NCBI GenBank assembly: GCA_964441755.1 | Contig: CAYTVG010000001.1 | Coordinates: forward strand, 496,001 to 560,000 | Length of the DNA: 64,000 nucleotides | Direction: 5' to 3' | Source: JAUMBM01 sp964441755 | GTDB taxonomy: Bacteria; Bacteroidota; Bacteroidia; Chitinophagales; Saprospiraceae | Part shown: positions 33,223 through 41,528 of the stretch, piece by piece | How positions within the stretch are numbered: position 1 is the first letter of the stretch | Layout of the letters: every line of letters begins with the position of its first letter | Made by a program: the position numbers and the translations under genes | Notes under the pieces: model-generated | Told to the model about the DNA's origin: nothing | The model's database searches: none | Seen by the model: the letters and a program-made list of their open reading frames with translations, nothing else

Positions 33223-34116
33223 ATGCAGACAGGCATACAGGATGATAAGCGGGGTGGTTGGATGATCTGGGCTTCGCTCATTTTTTTGATGGTGGTATGG
33301 GGAAGTACCTTCATTTTGGTGAAGCGGGGACTGGAGACTTTCAGTCCATCGCAGGTTGCTTCTCTTCGGATGACAGCAGCTATGCTTCCTCTCATCTATT
33401 GGGGGATACAGCATGCTTTTCTGGTACCGCGCGACCGCCTCAAGTACCTGTTTGCTTCGGCTATGCTGGGTGTTTTTATCCCTTCCTTCTTGTTTGCCAA
33501 TGCACAGATGTATATCAACAGCTCGATGGCAGGGGTGCTCAATGCGCTCACACCGGCCATGACTTTTGTGATAGGGCTGGTATTTTTCGGCCAACCTTCC
33601 AGCTGGATGAAAATCTTGGGACTGTTGATTGGATTTCTGGGATCGTCCACCCTCATCATGATCAATGCGGAGGGAAAATTTGCGATCAATAATTATGCCT
33701 TTCTGATCGTGATTGCGACCATGGGCTATGGTGCCAATGTCAATGTAGTTAAGCACTATCTCCGGGAAATACACCCCATACATCTTACAACCATCACCTT
33801 GTCTATATGCGGACTGCTCGGCCTGGGATATTTTCTGACAACAGACTGGCCGGCAGACGCACTGACGACGGTTCAGGGCAGGCAGTCGTTGCTGGCACTT
33901 ATGGCGCTGGGGCTTCTGGGTACAGCGCTCGCACAAACTGTCTTCAACAGGATGCTGTCTGTCACTTCTGCACTTTTTGCGAGTTCAATCACCTATTTTA
34001 TCCCCATAGTGGCAGTAATGTGGGGTGTGTGGGATGGCGAAGTCATGTCGGTTTTTCACTACCTGGGGATGCTGCTGGTCATTATAGGTATCGTGATTCT
34101 CAGCCGTTTTGGGTAA
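33223..34116 (+). CDS. EamA/DMT-family transporter (297 aa)
   Basis: Ten membrane segments in two repeats: IWASLIFLMVVWGSTFILVKRGLETFSPSQVASLRMTAAML opens the first, and LMALGLLGTALAQTVFNRMLSVTSALFASSITYFIPIVAVMWGVWDGE marks the second. The ATG at 33223 is chosen because the upstream in-frame ATG at 33142 precedes the promoter. It is probably an exporter of amino acids or small metabolites; the substrate is unknown. It is divergent from pulA and convergent with the E2 acyltransferase gene. Confidence 0.9.
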   Translation: MQTGIQDDKRGGWMIWASLIFLMVVWGSTFILVKRGLETFSPSQVASLRMTAAMLPLIYWGIQHAFLVPRDRLKYLFASAMLGVFIPSFLFANAQMYINSSMAGVLNALTPAMTFVIGLVFFGQPSSWMKILGLLIGFLGSSTLIMINAEGKFAINNYAFLIVIATMGYGANVNVVKHYLREIHPIHLTTITLSICGLLGLGYFLTTDWPADALTTVQGRQSLLALMALGLLGTALAQTVFNRMLSVTSALFASSITYFIPIVAVMWGVWDGEVMSVFHYLGMLLVIIGIVILSRFG

Positions 34117-34117
34117 A

Positions 34118-34155
34118 AAAAGCTGGCCCACCATGTGTGTGGTGAGCCAGCTTTT
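34118..34155. terminator. bidirectional terminator between EamA and E2 genes
   Basis: AAAAGCTGGC (34118-34127) pairs with GCCAGCTTTT (34146-34155), with a further inner stem CACCA/TGGTG. A-runs before and T-runs after let it work in both directions. Confidence 0.85.
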
Positions 34156-34178
34156 ATGTCTGCAGCTATGCTGAGCGA

Positions 34179-35507
34179 CTATACAGCCCGATTGGGGTCA
34201 AATGACTCCAGATAATCCGCTACGCGGCGCAGGAAGGATCCTCCCAAAGAGCCATCGACGACGCGGTGGTCATACGACAGTGAGAGGAACATCATGTGGC
34301 GTACAGCAATGAGATCACCATAGGGGGTTTCTACAACAGCTGGTTTTTTGCGGATGGCTCCTGCAGCCATGATGGCCACTTGAGGCTGGTTGATGATGGG
34401 CGTACCCATGACATTGCCAAACGTACCTACATTGGTCAGTGTGAAAGTGCCCCCCTGGATCTCATCTGGTTTGAGCTGATTCTTACGGGCTCTGTTGGCC
34501 AGTTCATTTACAGATTTTGTCAGCCCCAGCAGGTTGAGACGGTCTGCATTCTTGATGACCGGCACAATGAGGTTGCCGGAAGGAAGGGCCGTTGCCATGC
34601 CTATGTTGATATCCAGCTTGCGGATGATGCGATTGCCGTCAACACTTACGTTGATGAGCGGAAAGTCGATAATCGCTTTCGCTATGGCTTCGATAAAAAT
34701 AGGGGTGAAAGTAATTTTCTCGTTGAATTTCTTCTCGAATTCACCTTTTATGCGATTACGCCATTCAACAATGGGCGTGACGTCTGCTTCTACGTAAGAT
34801 GTCACGTGCGGCGCCGTGTGCTTGGACATGACCATGTGGTCAGCTATGAGGCGGCGCATACGATCCATCTCGATGATTTCAACATTGCCATCAATGACAC
34901 CGCCTGTATTACTGCTGGCTGCTATCGGTTCATTTACCGCCGGCTGTGGAGCGGCCGGCTGGTAAGTTGGCGGAGCCATAGTTGACGTTGGAACAGGTTG
35001 CGGAACGGCTGCCGCCGGCTGCTGCCCTCGTTGCGCTACAAACGCAAGAATATCTTTTTTGGTGACGCGGCCGTTCTGCCCACTGCCGATGAGTGTATCC
35101 AGCTCGCTCAGGTGAATACCTTCCTGGGCAGCGATATTGCGCACAAGCGGGCTGTAAAAACGGTCACCGTCCGAATTGCTTATTTTTTCTGTCGCGACAG
35201 CCGCTGTGGCCGTTTCTACAAAGGGGACTTCAGCGATGCTGGGGCTCGCGAGTGGTTCTGCGCCGGCCTCTGTATCAATGACAGCAATTACTTTGCCGAT
35301 GGGAACAGTATCATTAACCTGGTATAAAATCTGTCGGAGAACACCAGCTACAGGAGAGGGCACCTCGGAATCAACCTTATCGGTAGCGATCTCCAGTACC
35401 GTATCATCAATGTCGATTTGATCGCCAACCTGCTTAACCCAGCGCAGGATGGTGGCCTCCATGATGCTTTCGCCCATTTTGGGCATGACAAGTTCTACCT
35501 GTGCCAT
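34179..35507 (-). CDS. dihydrolipoamide acyltransferase (E2) of a 2-oxoacid dehydrogenase complex (442 aa)
   Basis: The lipoyl domain (residues 1-80) carries the lipoylation lysine in EIATDKVDSEVPSP near residue 44. A peripheral subunit-binding domain follows at about 119-157 (YSPLVRNIAAQEGIHLSELDTLIGSGQNGRVTKKDIL), then a P/A/Q-rich hinge and the catalytic domain with HRVVDG (LSYDHRVVDGSLGG, about 415-428). The single lipoyl domain and overall length suit either the branched-chain complex or 2-oxoglutarate dehydrogenase; the sequence alone does not decide for me. E1 and E3 genes are not adjacent. It has a strong promoter at 35550-35581. Confidence 0.93.
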   Translation of the reverse strand: MAQVELVMPKMGESIMEATILRWVKQVGDQIDIDDTVLEIATDKVDSEVPSPVAGVLRQILYQVNDTVPIGKVIAVIDTEAGAEPLASPSIAEVPFVETATAAVATEKISNSDGDRFYSPLVRNIAAQEGIHLSELDTLIGSGQNGRVTKKDILAFVAQRGQQPAAAVPQPVPTSTMAPPTYQPAAPQPAVNEPIAASSNTGGVIDGNVEIIEMDRMRRLIADHMVMSKHTAPHVTSYVEADVTPIVEWRNRIKGEFEKKFNEKITFTPIFIEAIAKAIIDFPLINVSVDGNRIIRKLDINIGMATALPSGNLIVPVIKNADRLNLLGLTKSVNELANRARKNQLKPDEIQGGTFTLTNVGTFGNVMGTPIINQPQVAIMAAGAIRKKPAVVETPYGDLIAVRHMMFLSLSYDHRVVDGSLGGSFLRRVADYLESFDPNRAV

Positions 35508-35549
35508 AAATTAACTGTTTGATTTGGTTATTTGGTTGTTTTGGCGGTG

Positions 35550-35581
35550 CAAAGGTAGGGCTTATTCGTGCGCTGTGCAAA
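35550..35581 (-). promoter_or_regulatory. promoter of the E2 gene
   Basis: On the minus strand TTTG (35581-35578) and TACCTTTG (35557-35550) are spaced by 20 bases, the same as the exporter promoter at 6804-6835. The start codon is 43 bases downstream. Confidence 0.7.
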
Positions 35582-35744
35582 AGATATTGAAAGGACAATG
35601 GTGCAGGGCATGAAAAAATGAACAAAAAAACCGGGTGACCAGCATGGCCTAAACCTATTGAAATGCTGTAAATCAAGCTTATAAGTCAGTCCGAGGGTGG
35701 TTTGCTGTTTTTAATAGCAAAATAAAACACTGAATGAATACTTG

Positions 35745-35778
35745 TTTTTTTGATTTTTTTCCAAAAAAATCAAAAAAA
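35745..35778 (-). terminator. A/T-only hairpin after the GATase gene
   Basis: TTTTTTTGATTTTTTT (35745-35760) pairs perfectly with 35763-35778 around CC. It lies 54 bases after the amidotransferase stop and before the E2 promoter. A stem of almost only A-T pairs is a weak but plausible terminator. Confidence 0.5.
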
Positions 35779-35831
35779 GCACCTTAGCCAAAATATTCTT
35801 TGAAGCATGCAGAGGTCGGGAGGCGGGTTGT

Positions 35832-36650
35832 TTAGGCCAGTACCGGCTGTTGGCAGCGGATATGATTGATGGAATGGCGGATAAACGCCGGGAGTATGGC
35901 ATCGTGGGTACGGGAAATTCTGCTGGGGTTGCGCAAGTCGATAAGCATCTGGTGGTATTTGTCAGGGCCGTGCTCTTCAAGTATGGCCATACGGCGCTCT
36001 GGCTCAATAAAGTGGGCAATCATACCCCTTGGGTCTGCTTCAGGATGAAACTGAACCCCCACGATTTCGGGACTGAAGCGGATACCCATGATGGCTCTTT
36101 CGAGCGGTATATGCGGACGGATTTTTTCAAGCGCAAGCACCTCTGCACCCATCTCCTGCATAGCCTCCATATTGGGCTGTATGGCCTGATAATAGCGAAA
36201 ATCAGCTGCCCAGAGCGGGTTGTCAAGCCCCTGAAAAATGCTGTCCTGCACTCCCGTGTCCGTCAGATGAATGGGGAAGGTCCCGAAAGACATACTCTTA
36301 CGCGGTGTAATCGTAGCCAGATTGAAATAGTGGGTAGCCATTTGGAAAGAATGGCAAATCAGGAAGACAAATTTCTTCGCAGCTTCATAGCGATTCCAGT
36401 CATATACTTGCTGCAGCCATCGGTAGTAATGCAACTCCCATTCTCCGTCGCCTTGCAGCGGGTTGCCGGGCCCGCCACTGGAGATGAAAATGTCGTATTC
36501 CATGCCCGGGAGCTGCTTATGGGTACGCACATCGAAGACGTCCCACTCAAGCTGTACCCGAAAAGCATCTACGATTTCCTTTATACAGCGCATGCCTTGG
36601 TTGGGCGTGCCTTCATACAAATCCAGTATGGCCAGTTTAAGCTTGCTCAT
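35832..36650 (-). CDS. class I glutamine amidotransferase-like protein (272 aa)
   Basis: A stand-alone GATase1-fold protein that would release ammonia from glutamine for a partner. The oxyanion strand is SSGGPGNP (58-65), the nucleophile Cys99 lies in LICHSFQ, and His202 and Glu204 lie in VQFHPEADP, completing the triad. The elbow is not the canonical GxCxGxQ, so substrate use may differ. It lies 140 bases downstream of an ATP-grasp ligase gene in the same direction, with a perfect hairpin between. The pair suggests an amide- or peptide-forming step in which the ligase activates a carboxylate. I do not recognise the pathway. The C-terminal ~60 residues (ERRMAILEEHGPDKYHQMLIDLRNPSRISRTHDAILPAFI) are an extra helical tail. 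Confidence 0.85.
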   Translation of the reverse strand: MSKLKLAILDLYEGTPNQGMRCIKEIVDAFRVQLEWDVFDVRTHKQLPGMEYDIFISSGGPGNPLQGDGEWELHYYRWLQQVYDWNRYEAAKKFVFLICHSFQMATHYFNLATITPRKSMSFGTFPIHLTDTGVQDSIFQGLDNPLWAADFRYYQAIQPNMEAMQEMGAEVLALEKIRPHIPLERAIMGIRFSPEIVGVQFHPEADPRGMIAHFIEPERRMAILEEHGPDKYHQMLIDLRNPSRISRTHDAILPAFIRHSINHIRCQQPVLA

Positions 36651-36730
36651 GAGGCGTATCCCCCGGTTTAATCATCTACTAGACAAAAGCAAACGGATAA
36701 AATCAGTTTTAGTTCACCGGAGCTGTCGGG

Positions 36731-36767
36731 CGCAGGTTCTGGCAGCTTCCAACTGCCAGAACCTGCG
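36731..36767. promoter_or_regulatory. perfect hairpin between ATP-grasp and GATase genes
   Basis: CGCAGGTTCTGGCAG (36731-36745) pairs perfectly over 15 bases with 36753-36767 around a 7-base loop. There is no T-run after it in the direction of transcription. It may reduce, attenuate or process the transcript between two co-directional genes. Confidence 0.6.
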
Positions 36768-36790
36768 ATAATCAGCCAGCCGGCTGTTTA

Positions 36791-37792
36791 CTAAGACTTT
36801 TTGCGCCGACTCCTGGCGGGTGCTGCAGCTGTGGCAGCAGCAGCGACTGACTGCCCCAGGGTTGCCTGCCGCAAAAAGCCCCCCCAGCTGAGGTTATCCT
36901 GCCCTGGCTGCTGCATTTCGGCGCGCTCAATGGCATAGTTGGCAGCCGTTTCGACCACCCATTCAAAATTATCGGGCCCCACAGAATTGATATCAGCATC
37001 CGGCGCGGGATTACAAAAATCAATTGCATAGGGTATACCATCCCGAACGGCAAATTCTACCGTATTGAAATCATAGCCCAGCCCCTGACAAAGCGTGAGC
37101 ACGTGGTTTTCGATGGTATCGCGCAGCGTCTGCGGGATGGCATGCCTGGCAGCATAGCGCAGGTGATGCGGATTGCGGGGCTCATAGTCCATGACGCGTA
37201 CATACTTGCCACCAATACAATAGCAACGGAAATAAGCATCGAAAATAATCTCCTCCTGCAGCATCATCACCAACTGCCCCGTCTCCGCCAGTTTCTGAAA
37301 CAGATCTTCAGCATCGCGAATCTTATACACACTCTTCCAGCCACCACCTGCGTGAGGTTTCATATAAGCAGGAAAACCCACATACTCGAAAATTCCTTCC
37401 CAATCGAGCGGAAAGTGCAGATTGGAGAAAGAGTCAGCGGTAGTATCCGTAGGATGCTCGCGCGAGGGCAGGAGAACCGTTTTGGGAACAGGAACCCCCA
37501 GACGGACTGCCAGGGCATTGTTGAAAAATTTTTCATCAGCGCTCCACCAAAACGGATTGTTGATGACAGCCGTGCCGGCGATAGCAGCGTTTTTCAGGTA
37601 GGCTCTGTAAAAAGGTACATCCTGAGAGATGCGGTCGACGATGACGGCGTAGCCGCTGCCCTCATCCTGCTTTACTTTATCGATTTTCACCGGCTCGGCA
37701 ATGATGCCGGGAATATTCTTGCTGTTGACTCTTTCCACAAAAGCTGCCGGGAAGGATCGTTCCTGGCCGTAGAGAATTCCGATTTTCTTCAT
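36791..37792 (-). CDS. ATP-grasp domain ligase of unknown product (333 aa)
   Basis: A carboxylate-amine/thiol ligase fold. The N-terminal pre-ATP-grasp domain (MKKIGILYGQERSFPAAFVERVNSK) precedes the ATP-binding core: FPAYMKPHAGGGWKSVYKI near 140-160 (P-loop-like lysine and glycine loop), MMLQEEIIFDAYFRCYCIGGKYVRVMDYEPR near 185-215, and the metal site VEFAVRDGIPYAIDFCNPAPDADIN near 255-280. The last ~25 residues are Ala/Thr-rich and end in RSRRKKS, an odd basic tail. It is transcribed before the GATase gene, and the two probably act together. Relatives include D-Ala-D-Ala ligase and RimK/glutathione synthetase types; none is close enough for a named product. Confidence 0.85.
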   Translation of the reverse strand: MKKIGILYGQERSFPAAFVERVNSKNIPGIIAEPVKIDKVKQDEGSGYAVIVDRISQDVPFYRAYLKNAAIAGTAVINNPFWWSADEKFFNNALAVRLGVPVPKTVLLPSREHPTDTTADSFSNLHFPLDWEGIFEYVGFPAYMKPHAGGGWKSVYKIRDAEDLFQKLAETGQLVMMLQEEIIFDAYFRCYCIGGKYVRVMDYEPRNPHHLRYAARHAIPQTLRDTIENHVLTLCQGLGYDFNTVEFAVRDGIPYAIDFCNPAPDADINSVGPDNFEWVVETAANYAIERAEMQQPGQDNLSWGGFLRQATLGQSVAAAATAAAPARSRRKKS

Positions 37793-37884
37793 AACATCCG
37801 ATGCTTTATGCGTTTAGCACGAAAGTAAAGAAAAGGAATGAATCCGCAATGCATTGGCCGCAATTAGCAGAAAAAAGACGGTTA

Positions 37885-38598
37885 TTACGTATTGTTTTTG
37901 ATGAGCAGCTGAAAACCATTGCCATGGATATTGACGATTTCTATGTTCTCGTCTTTTCGCAGGTACTTGCGCAATTTAGTGACAAACACGTCCATGCTGC
38001 GTGCTGTAAAATAATTGTCCTCTCCCCAGATTTTGTTGAGCGCCTCCGTGCGCGTCAGCACATTGTTGGCATTTTCGGCAAACATACGCAGCAGCTGCGC
38101 CTCCTTGGGCGATAGTTTTTCTTTGTCGATTTCGCCACTTTCGTGGCTATAGCTTAGGATGCGGAGGGGGTAATTGAAATAATAGCGTCCTATCTGAAAT
38201 TCGCTTCGATCCTCTTTTTCAGTACCGCCGGACTGTGTGCGTTTCAGTATGGCGCGAATCCTCAGCAACAACTCTTCGGAGCTGAAAGGCTTGGTGATAT
38301 AATCATCAGCACCCAGCCTGAGTCCCTGTACGACATCCTCTTTCATCGCTTTGGCAGTAAGAAAAATGATGGGTACAGAAGTATTGACGGCCCGTATTTC
38401 CCGGGCCAGCGTGAATCCGTCCTTTACCGGCATCATCACATCCAGGATACACATATCGAAAACATCCCGCTGAAAAGCATCAAACCCCTTTTGTCCGTCA
38501 GTTGCGAGGGTAACGTCGTAGTCATGCATTTCCAGGTAGGAGCAGAGTACATCGCCAAAATTTTGATCGTCTTCAACCAAAAGAATCTTAAAAGCCAT
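37885..38598 (-). CDS. OmpR-family response regulator, RprY-like (237 aa)
   Basis: The receiver domain (1-120) has the acidic pair EDD (9-11), phosphoacceptor Asp in CILDVMMPVKDG (~53), and the Thr/Lys switch residues in FLTAKA and YITKPFS. The winged-helix DNA-binding domain spans about 135-235 (LSPKEAQLLRMFAENANNVLTRTEALNKIWGEDNYFTARSMDVFVTKLRKYL). It lies 12 bases after the histidine kinase gene in the same direction, so the two form a pair. The layout matches RprXY of Bacteroides. Confidence 0.95.
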   Translation of the reverse strand: MAFKILLVEDDQNFGDVLCSYLEMHDYDVTLATDGQKGFDAFQRDVFDMCILDVMMPVKDGFTLAREIRAVNTSVPIIFLTAKAMKEDVVQGLRLGADDYITKPFSSEELLLRIRAILKRTQSGGTEKEDRSEFQIGRYYFNYPLRILSYSHESGEIDKEKLSPKEAQLLRMFAENANNVLTRTEALNKIWGEDNYFTARSMDVFVTKLRKYLRKDENIEIVNIHGNGFQLLIKNNT

Positions 38599-38610
38599 AC
38601 ATCGCTTTTT

Positions 38611-40140
38611 TCAACCATTAAATGTTACGTCGTCTTCTACCTCCGCTGCGTCAAAGGCGCGATGACCGGCGGCAGCCTTACAGGGGAAGAACAGTATAAA
38701 ACTACTCCCCTTACCGAGTTCGCTTTTGACATCGACATGTCCCCGATGAGCAAGCATCATTGCTTTTACGTAGCTCAGGCCCAGGCCAAAGCCTTTCACA
38801 TCATGCCGGTTGCCGGTATGCACGCGGTAGAATTTGTCAAAAATGAGCTTTCGGTCTTCCTTTGTCATCCCGATACCTTTATCTGCAATAACGACCTCTA
38901 CCCCATTGGCTGTGTTTTGGGTAGAAACTGTTATGTCAGGGGCATCAGCAGAGTATTTGTTGGCGTTGTCCAGCAGGTTATTGATAATATTGGAAACATG
39001 GGTCAGGTCAGCTTCAATCACCGGCTGGCCGGCTTGCAGCAGCATGTGCACTTTCCCCTGCCGGCGCTCGACCTGCAGGCCGATGTTTTCCACAGCGCCC
39101 CGAATCACGTCGTGTAAATCAACCTGACTAAACTTCAGCTTGAAATCGCTTCGGTCAATCAGAGCCATCTGCAGCACCTTCTCCACCTGACTATTCATAC
39201 GTTTATTTTCCTGTTTTATTATATGAGCAAAGCGGGCAACTTTTTCAGGATTACCGGCTACTTTGGGGCTCAGGATGCTGTCGGAAGCGAGGGAGATCGT
39301 CGCTATAGGCGTTTTAAACTCATGGGTCATGTTGTTGATAAAATCATTCTTCATCTCCGATACGCGCTTTTGTCGGTAGATGACAATAATAGTATAACCA
39401 AAAAGCACTACGATCAACAAAGCAAAGACGAGTGCACCCGTGAAATCCAGCCAAAGGCTGCTCCACAGCACGCTGGAGCGGCTGGGGAAATAGAGCATGA
39501 GCAAGCCCTCAGGCTCGTTGCGGCTATTGGTAAAAAGCGTCGCCCGATACTTGGAGCTCATTACGGCCTCTGCATCCGGCAGGCGCTCTCCGCCCCGTCC
39601 GTCACCGACAACAAAGTTGCCATTGTAAATAACAAATCCCCTTTCAGCCCTGCTGTACACGCCATACAGGTAGTCGGTATGTATGCCATTGTTGTTGAGT
39701 TCCTGTTCGATAGCAGCGCGGAGATGCGAAATCTCTATTCGTTCAGCCACAGGAATGTCCGGGTCCCGATAGATATCTGCAGGAAAAAGCCCTCCTTTTT
39801 CGAGGCGTATACGTTTGCAATTGAGGCAGTTACAAGTATCTATGAGCTGAAGCATCTGCTGGTCTGCCAGTGGCTGCTCTGTGGCGGCAGCGGGATTTTG
39901 GGCTTCTGCGGTTTTGTAGTAGTTGACAACGAAACCATTCATGGAATAGTTAAAAAGGTTTCGTTGATCCGCTTCTTTGAGCCGGTTGGCTACGGCCGAG
40001 AGCGCTGTGAAAACGCTGTTGTCAAACCGTTTCTCATTTTCGCCAATAGACAAGTGTATCAGCCTCATCTGCATCCATACGAGGCTGATGACTGCTACGC
40101 CCAGAAGACTGACGATAATCAGTATTGTTTTCTTGCCCAT
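38611..40140 (-). CDS. sensor histidine kinase, RprX-like (509 aa)
   Basis: Two membrane segments (about 5-25 and 232-253) enclose a large periplasmic domain with a CNCLNCKR cysteine pair near 97-104. The dimerisation box is NNMTHEFKTPIATISLASDSI (His near 276), the N-box NIINNLLDNANKYS, G1 DKGIGM and G2 GFGLGLSYVKAMM. The first gene of the two-component operon, it is followed by its response regulator after 12 bases. The paired cysteines could sense redox or bind metal; that is an inference. Confidence 0.94.
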   Translation of the reverse strand: MGKKTILIIVSLLGVAVISLVWMQMRLIHLSIGENEKRFDNSVFTALSAVANRLKEADQRNLFNYSMNGFVVNYYKTAEAQNPAAATEQPLADQQMLQLIDTCNCLNCKRIRLEKGGLFPADIYRDPDIPVAERIEISHLRAAIEQELNNNGIHTDYLYGVYSRAERGFVIYNGNFVVGDGRGGERLPDAEAVMSSKYRATLFTNSRNEPEGLLMLYFPSRSSVLWSSLWLDFTGALVFALLIVVLFGYTIIVIYRQKRVSEMKNDFINNMTHEFKTPIATISLASDSILSPKVAGNPEKVARFAHIIKQENKRMNSQVEKVLQMALIDRSDFKLKFSQVDLHDVIRGAVENIGLQVERRQGKVHMLLQAGQPVIEADLTHVSNIINNLLDNANKYSADAPDITVSTQNTANGVEVVIADKGIGMTKEDRKLIFDKFYRVHTGNRHDVKGFGLGLSYVKAMMLAHRGHVDVKSELGKGSSFILFFPCKAAAGHRAFDAAEVEDDVTFNG

Positions 40141-40227
40141 GGTTGTTATGACCGCTTAGGTCTTGTTGTCGTATAACGCAGATTTTTTCGCTGTTGGTAT
40201 ATTTCGATCTCCGATTTTCGCAACCGC

Positions 40228-41268
40228 CTACAACAGCGGCAGCAGGCCGAAAGCGGCCTGGTTTTGCCGTGCCTCGAGATATTGGGCTGCCGTCTCCCGG
40301 ATGGTCTGCTCAAGCGGTGTGTAGCTGAGCTGCAGTTGTTGGCACGAGCGCTCATTGTTGTAAGAAAAATGCTGAAAAGAGTTGCGCACCGTTTCTGGTG
40401 TAAGCAATGCCGGCTGCCGCAAAAGGCGGCTGCGGATGGCCTCGCCGACGAGCAGCAGGCGCGCCTGCCAGCGCTGCATGGGCAGGTGTGGAGCCCTGCG
40501 GCCAAGCGCATGGGCTATGTGTACCATGAGGTCGCGGTAGCTGATGTTGTGGCCATTGAGAAGGTAGCGGTCGCCATCCTGCCCCTGTTGCAGGAGCAGC
40601 ATGACTGCCCGGGCAACATCGCGCACATCCACGACGCCATTGGCGCCGGGCGGATAGAAAGGCAGCTCGCGGTCAACATGCGAAAACATGCGATTGGTGC
40701 CTGTATTCCACCAACCGCTGCCAAAGATGAGGCTGGGATAGACTACTGCCACCCACAGGCCTTCGGCCTGTCCTCTCCAAATCTCGCGCTCTGCCTGAAA
40801 CTTGCTCACGCTGTAGCGCGGGAGGGAGGGCGTAAACTGCCAGGCGGTAGATTCATCGATGAGCTCATTGCCTGACTTACGGCCAAGAGCAGCTACTGAA
40901 CTCAGGTGGATGAATCGCTTCACACCCTGATAGAGCGCTGCATTGACCAGATTGGCAGTTCCGTCGCGGTTGATACGCACGAGCGCATTGCGATCACGTG
41001 GCGAAAAGGAGACCAGTGCAGCAGCGTGTATCAGGGTGTCGACGCCCTGCAGGGCATCTTCGAGGCTGCCGGGATCCAGCAGATCACCTTCGACCCACTC
41101 GACCTGCCCGGCGGCTTCTCCGGCCAGTTGTATACTGCTGCCGGATCGCCGCAACGCCCGCACGGAATATCCCTCGCGGATGAGGTAACGAAGAAGGTAG
41201 GAACCGACCAGGCCGGTACCGCCTGTTACCAGCACCAGCGGCTTATTTGATAAAGATTCTTTGTTCAT
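40228..41268 (-). CDS. NAD-dependent epimerase/dehydratase, extended SDR (346 aa)
   Basis: The Rossmann motif VTGGTGLVGSYLLRYL is at residues 14-29, DVDTLIHAAALVSFSPRD near 75-92, and the catalytic YxxxK is YSVSK within LPRYSVSKFQAE near 150. Substrate-binding loop motifs suit dihydroflavonol reductase- or nucleoside sugar-type members. The substrate is unknown. It is divergent from the amidohydrolase gene. TAACTTTG (complement of 41324-41331) is a possible -7 element. Confidence 0.88.
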   Translation of the reverse strand: MNKESLSNKPLVLVTGGTGLVGSYLLRYLIREGYSVRALRRSGSSIQLAGEAAGQVEWVEGDLLDPGSLEDALQGVDTLIHAAALVSFSPRDRNALVRINRDGTANLVNAALYQGVKRFIHLSSVAALGRKSGNELIDESTAWQFTPSLPRYSVSKFQAEREIWRGQAEGLWVAVVYPSLIFGSGWWNTGTNRMFSHVDRELPFYPPGANGVVDVRDVARAVMLLLQQGQDGDRYLLNGHNISYRDLMVHIAHALGRRAPHLPMQRWQARLLLVGEAIRSRLLRQPALLTPETVRNSFQHFSYNNERSCQQLQLSYTPLEQTIRETAAQYLEARQNQAAFGLLPLL

Positions 41269-41379
41269 ATAATTTCATGCTGACAGCAACCGCCATCAAT
41301 ATTGAGTCCTAAAGATACGGCTGCAAAGTTATTTGCGCCAAATTCTGCGTACTTCGCTGCTTATTATCTGCGCTAAGTG

Positions 41380-41409
41380 TTTGTCCACTACATTATTTCA
41401 TTACTTTAG
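41380..41409 (+). promoter_or_regulatory. possible promoter of the amidohydrolase genes
   Basis: TTTG (41380-41383) and TACTTTAG (41402-41409, one mismatch) are spaced by 18 bases, giving a leader of about 110 bases before the start at 41529. Confidence 0.35.
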
Positions 41410-41528
41410 CGATTGTTATTCCAAGACGCTTATGCTGCTTCACAAGCAGGCACTTTGCGCTTTTTTTTATCATGACAGCCGGGCCGCTGCGGCAGCAAGG
41501 TACTGCCAGTCAACTTAATGGGACTAAT

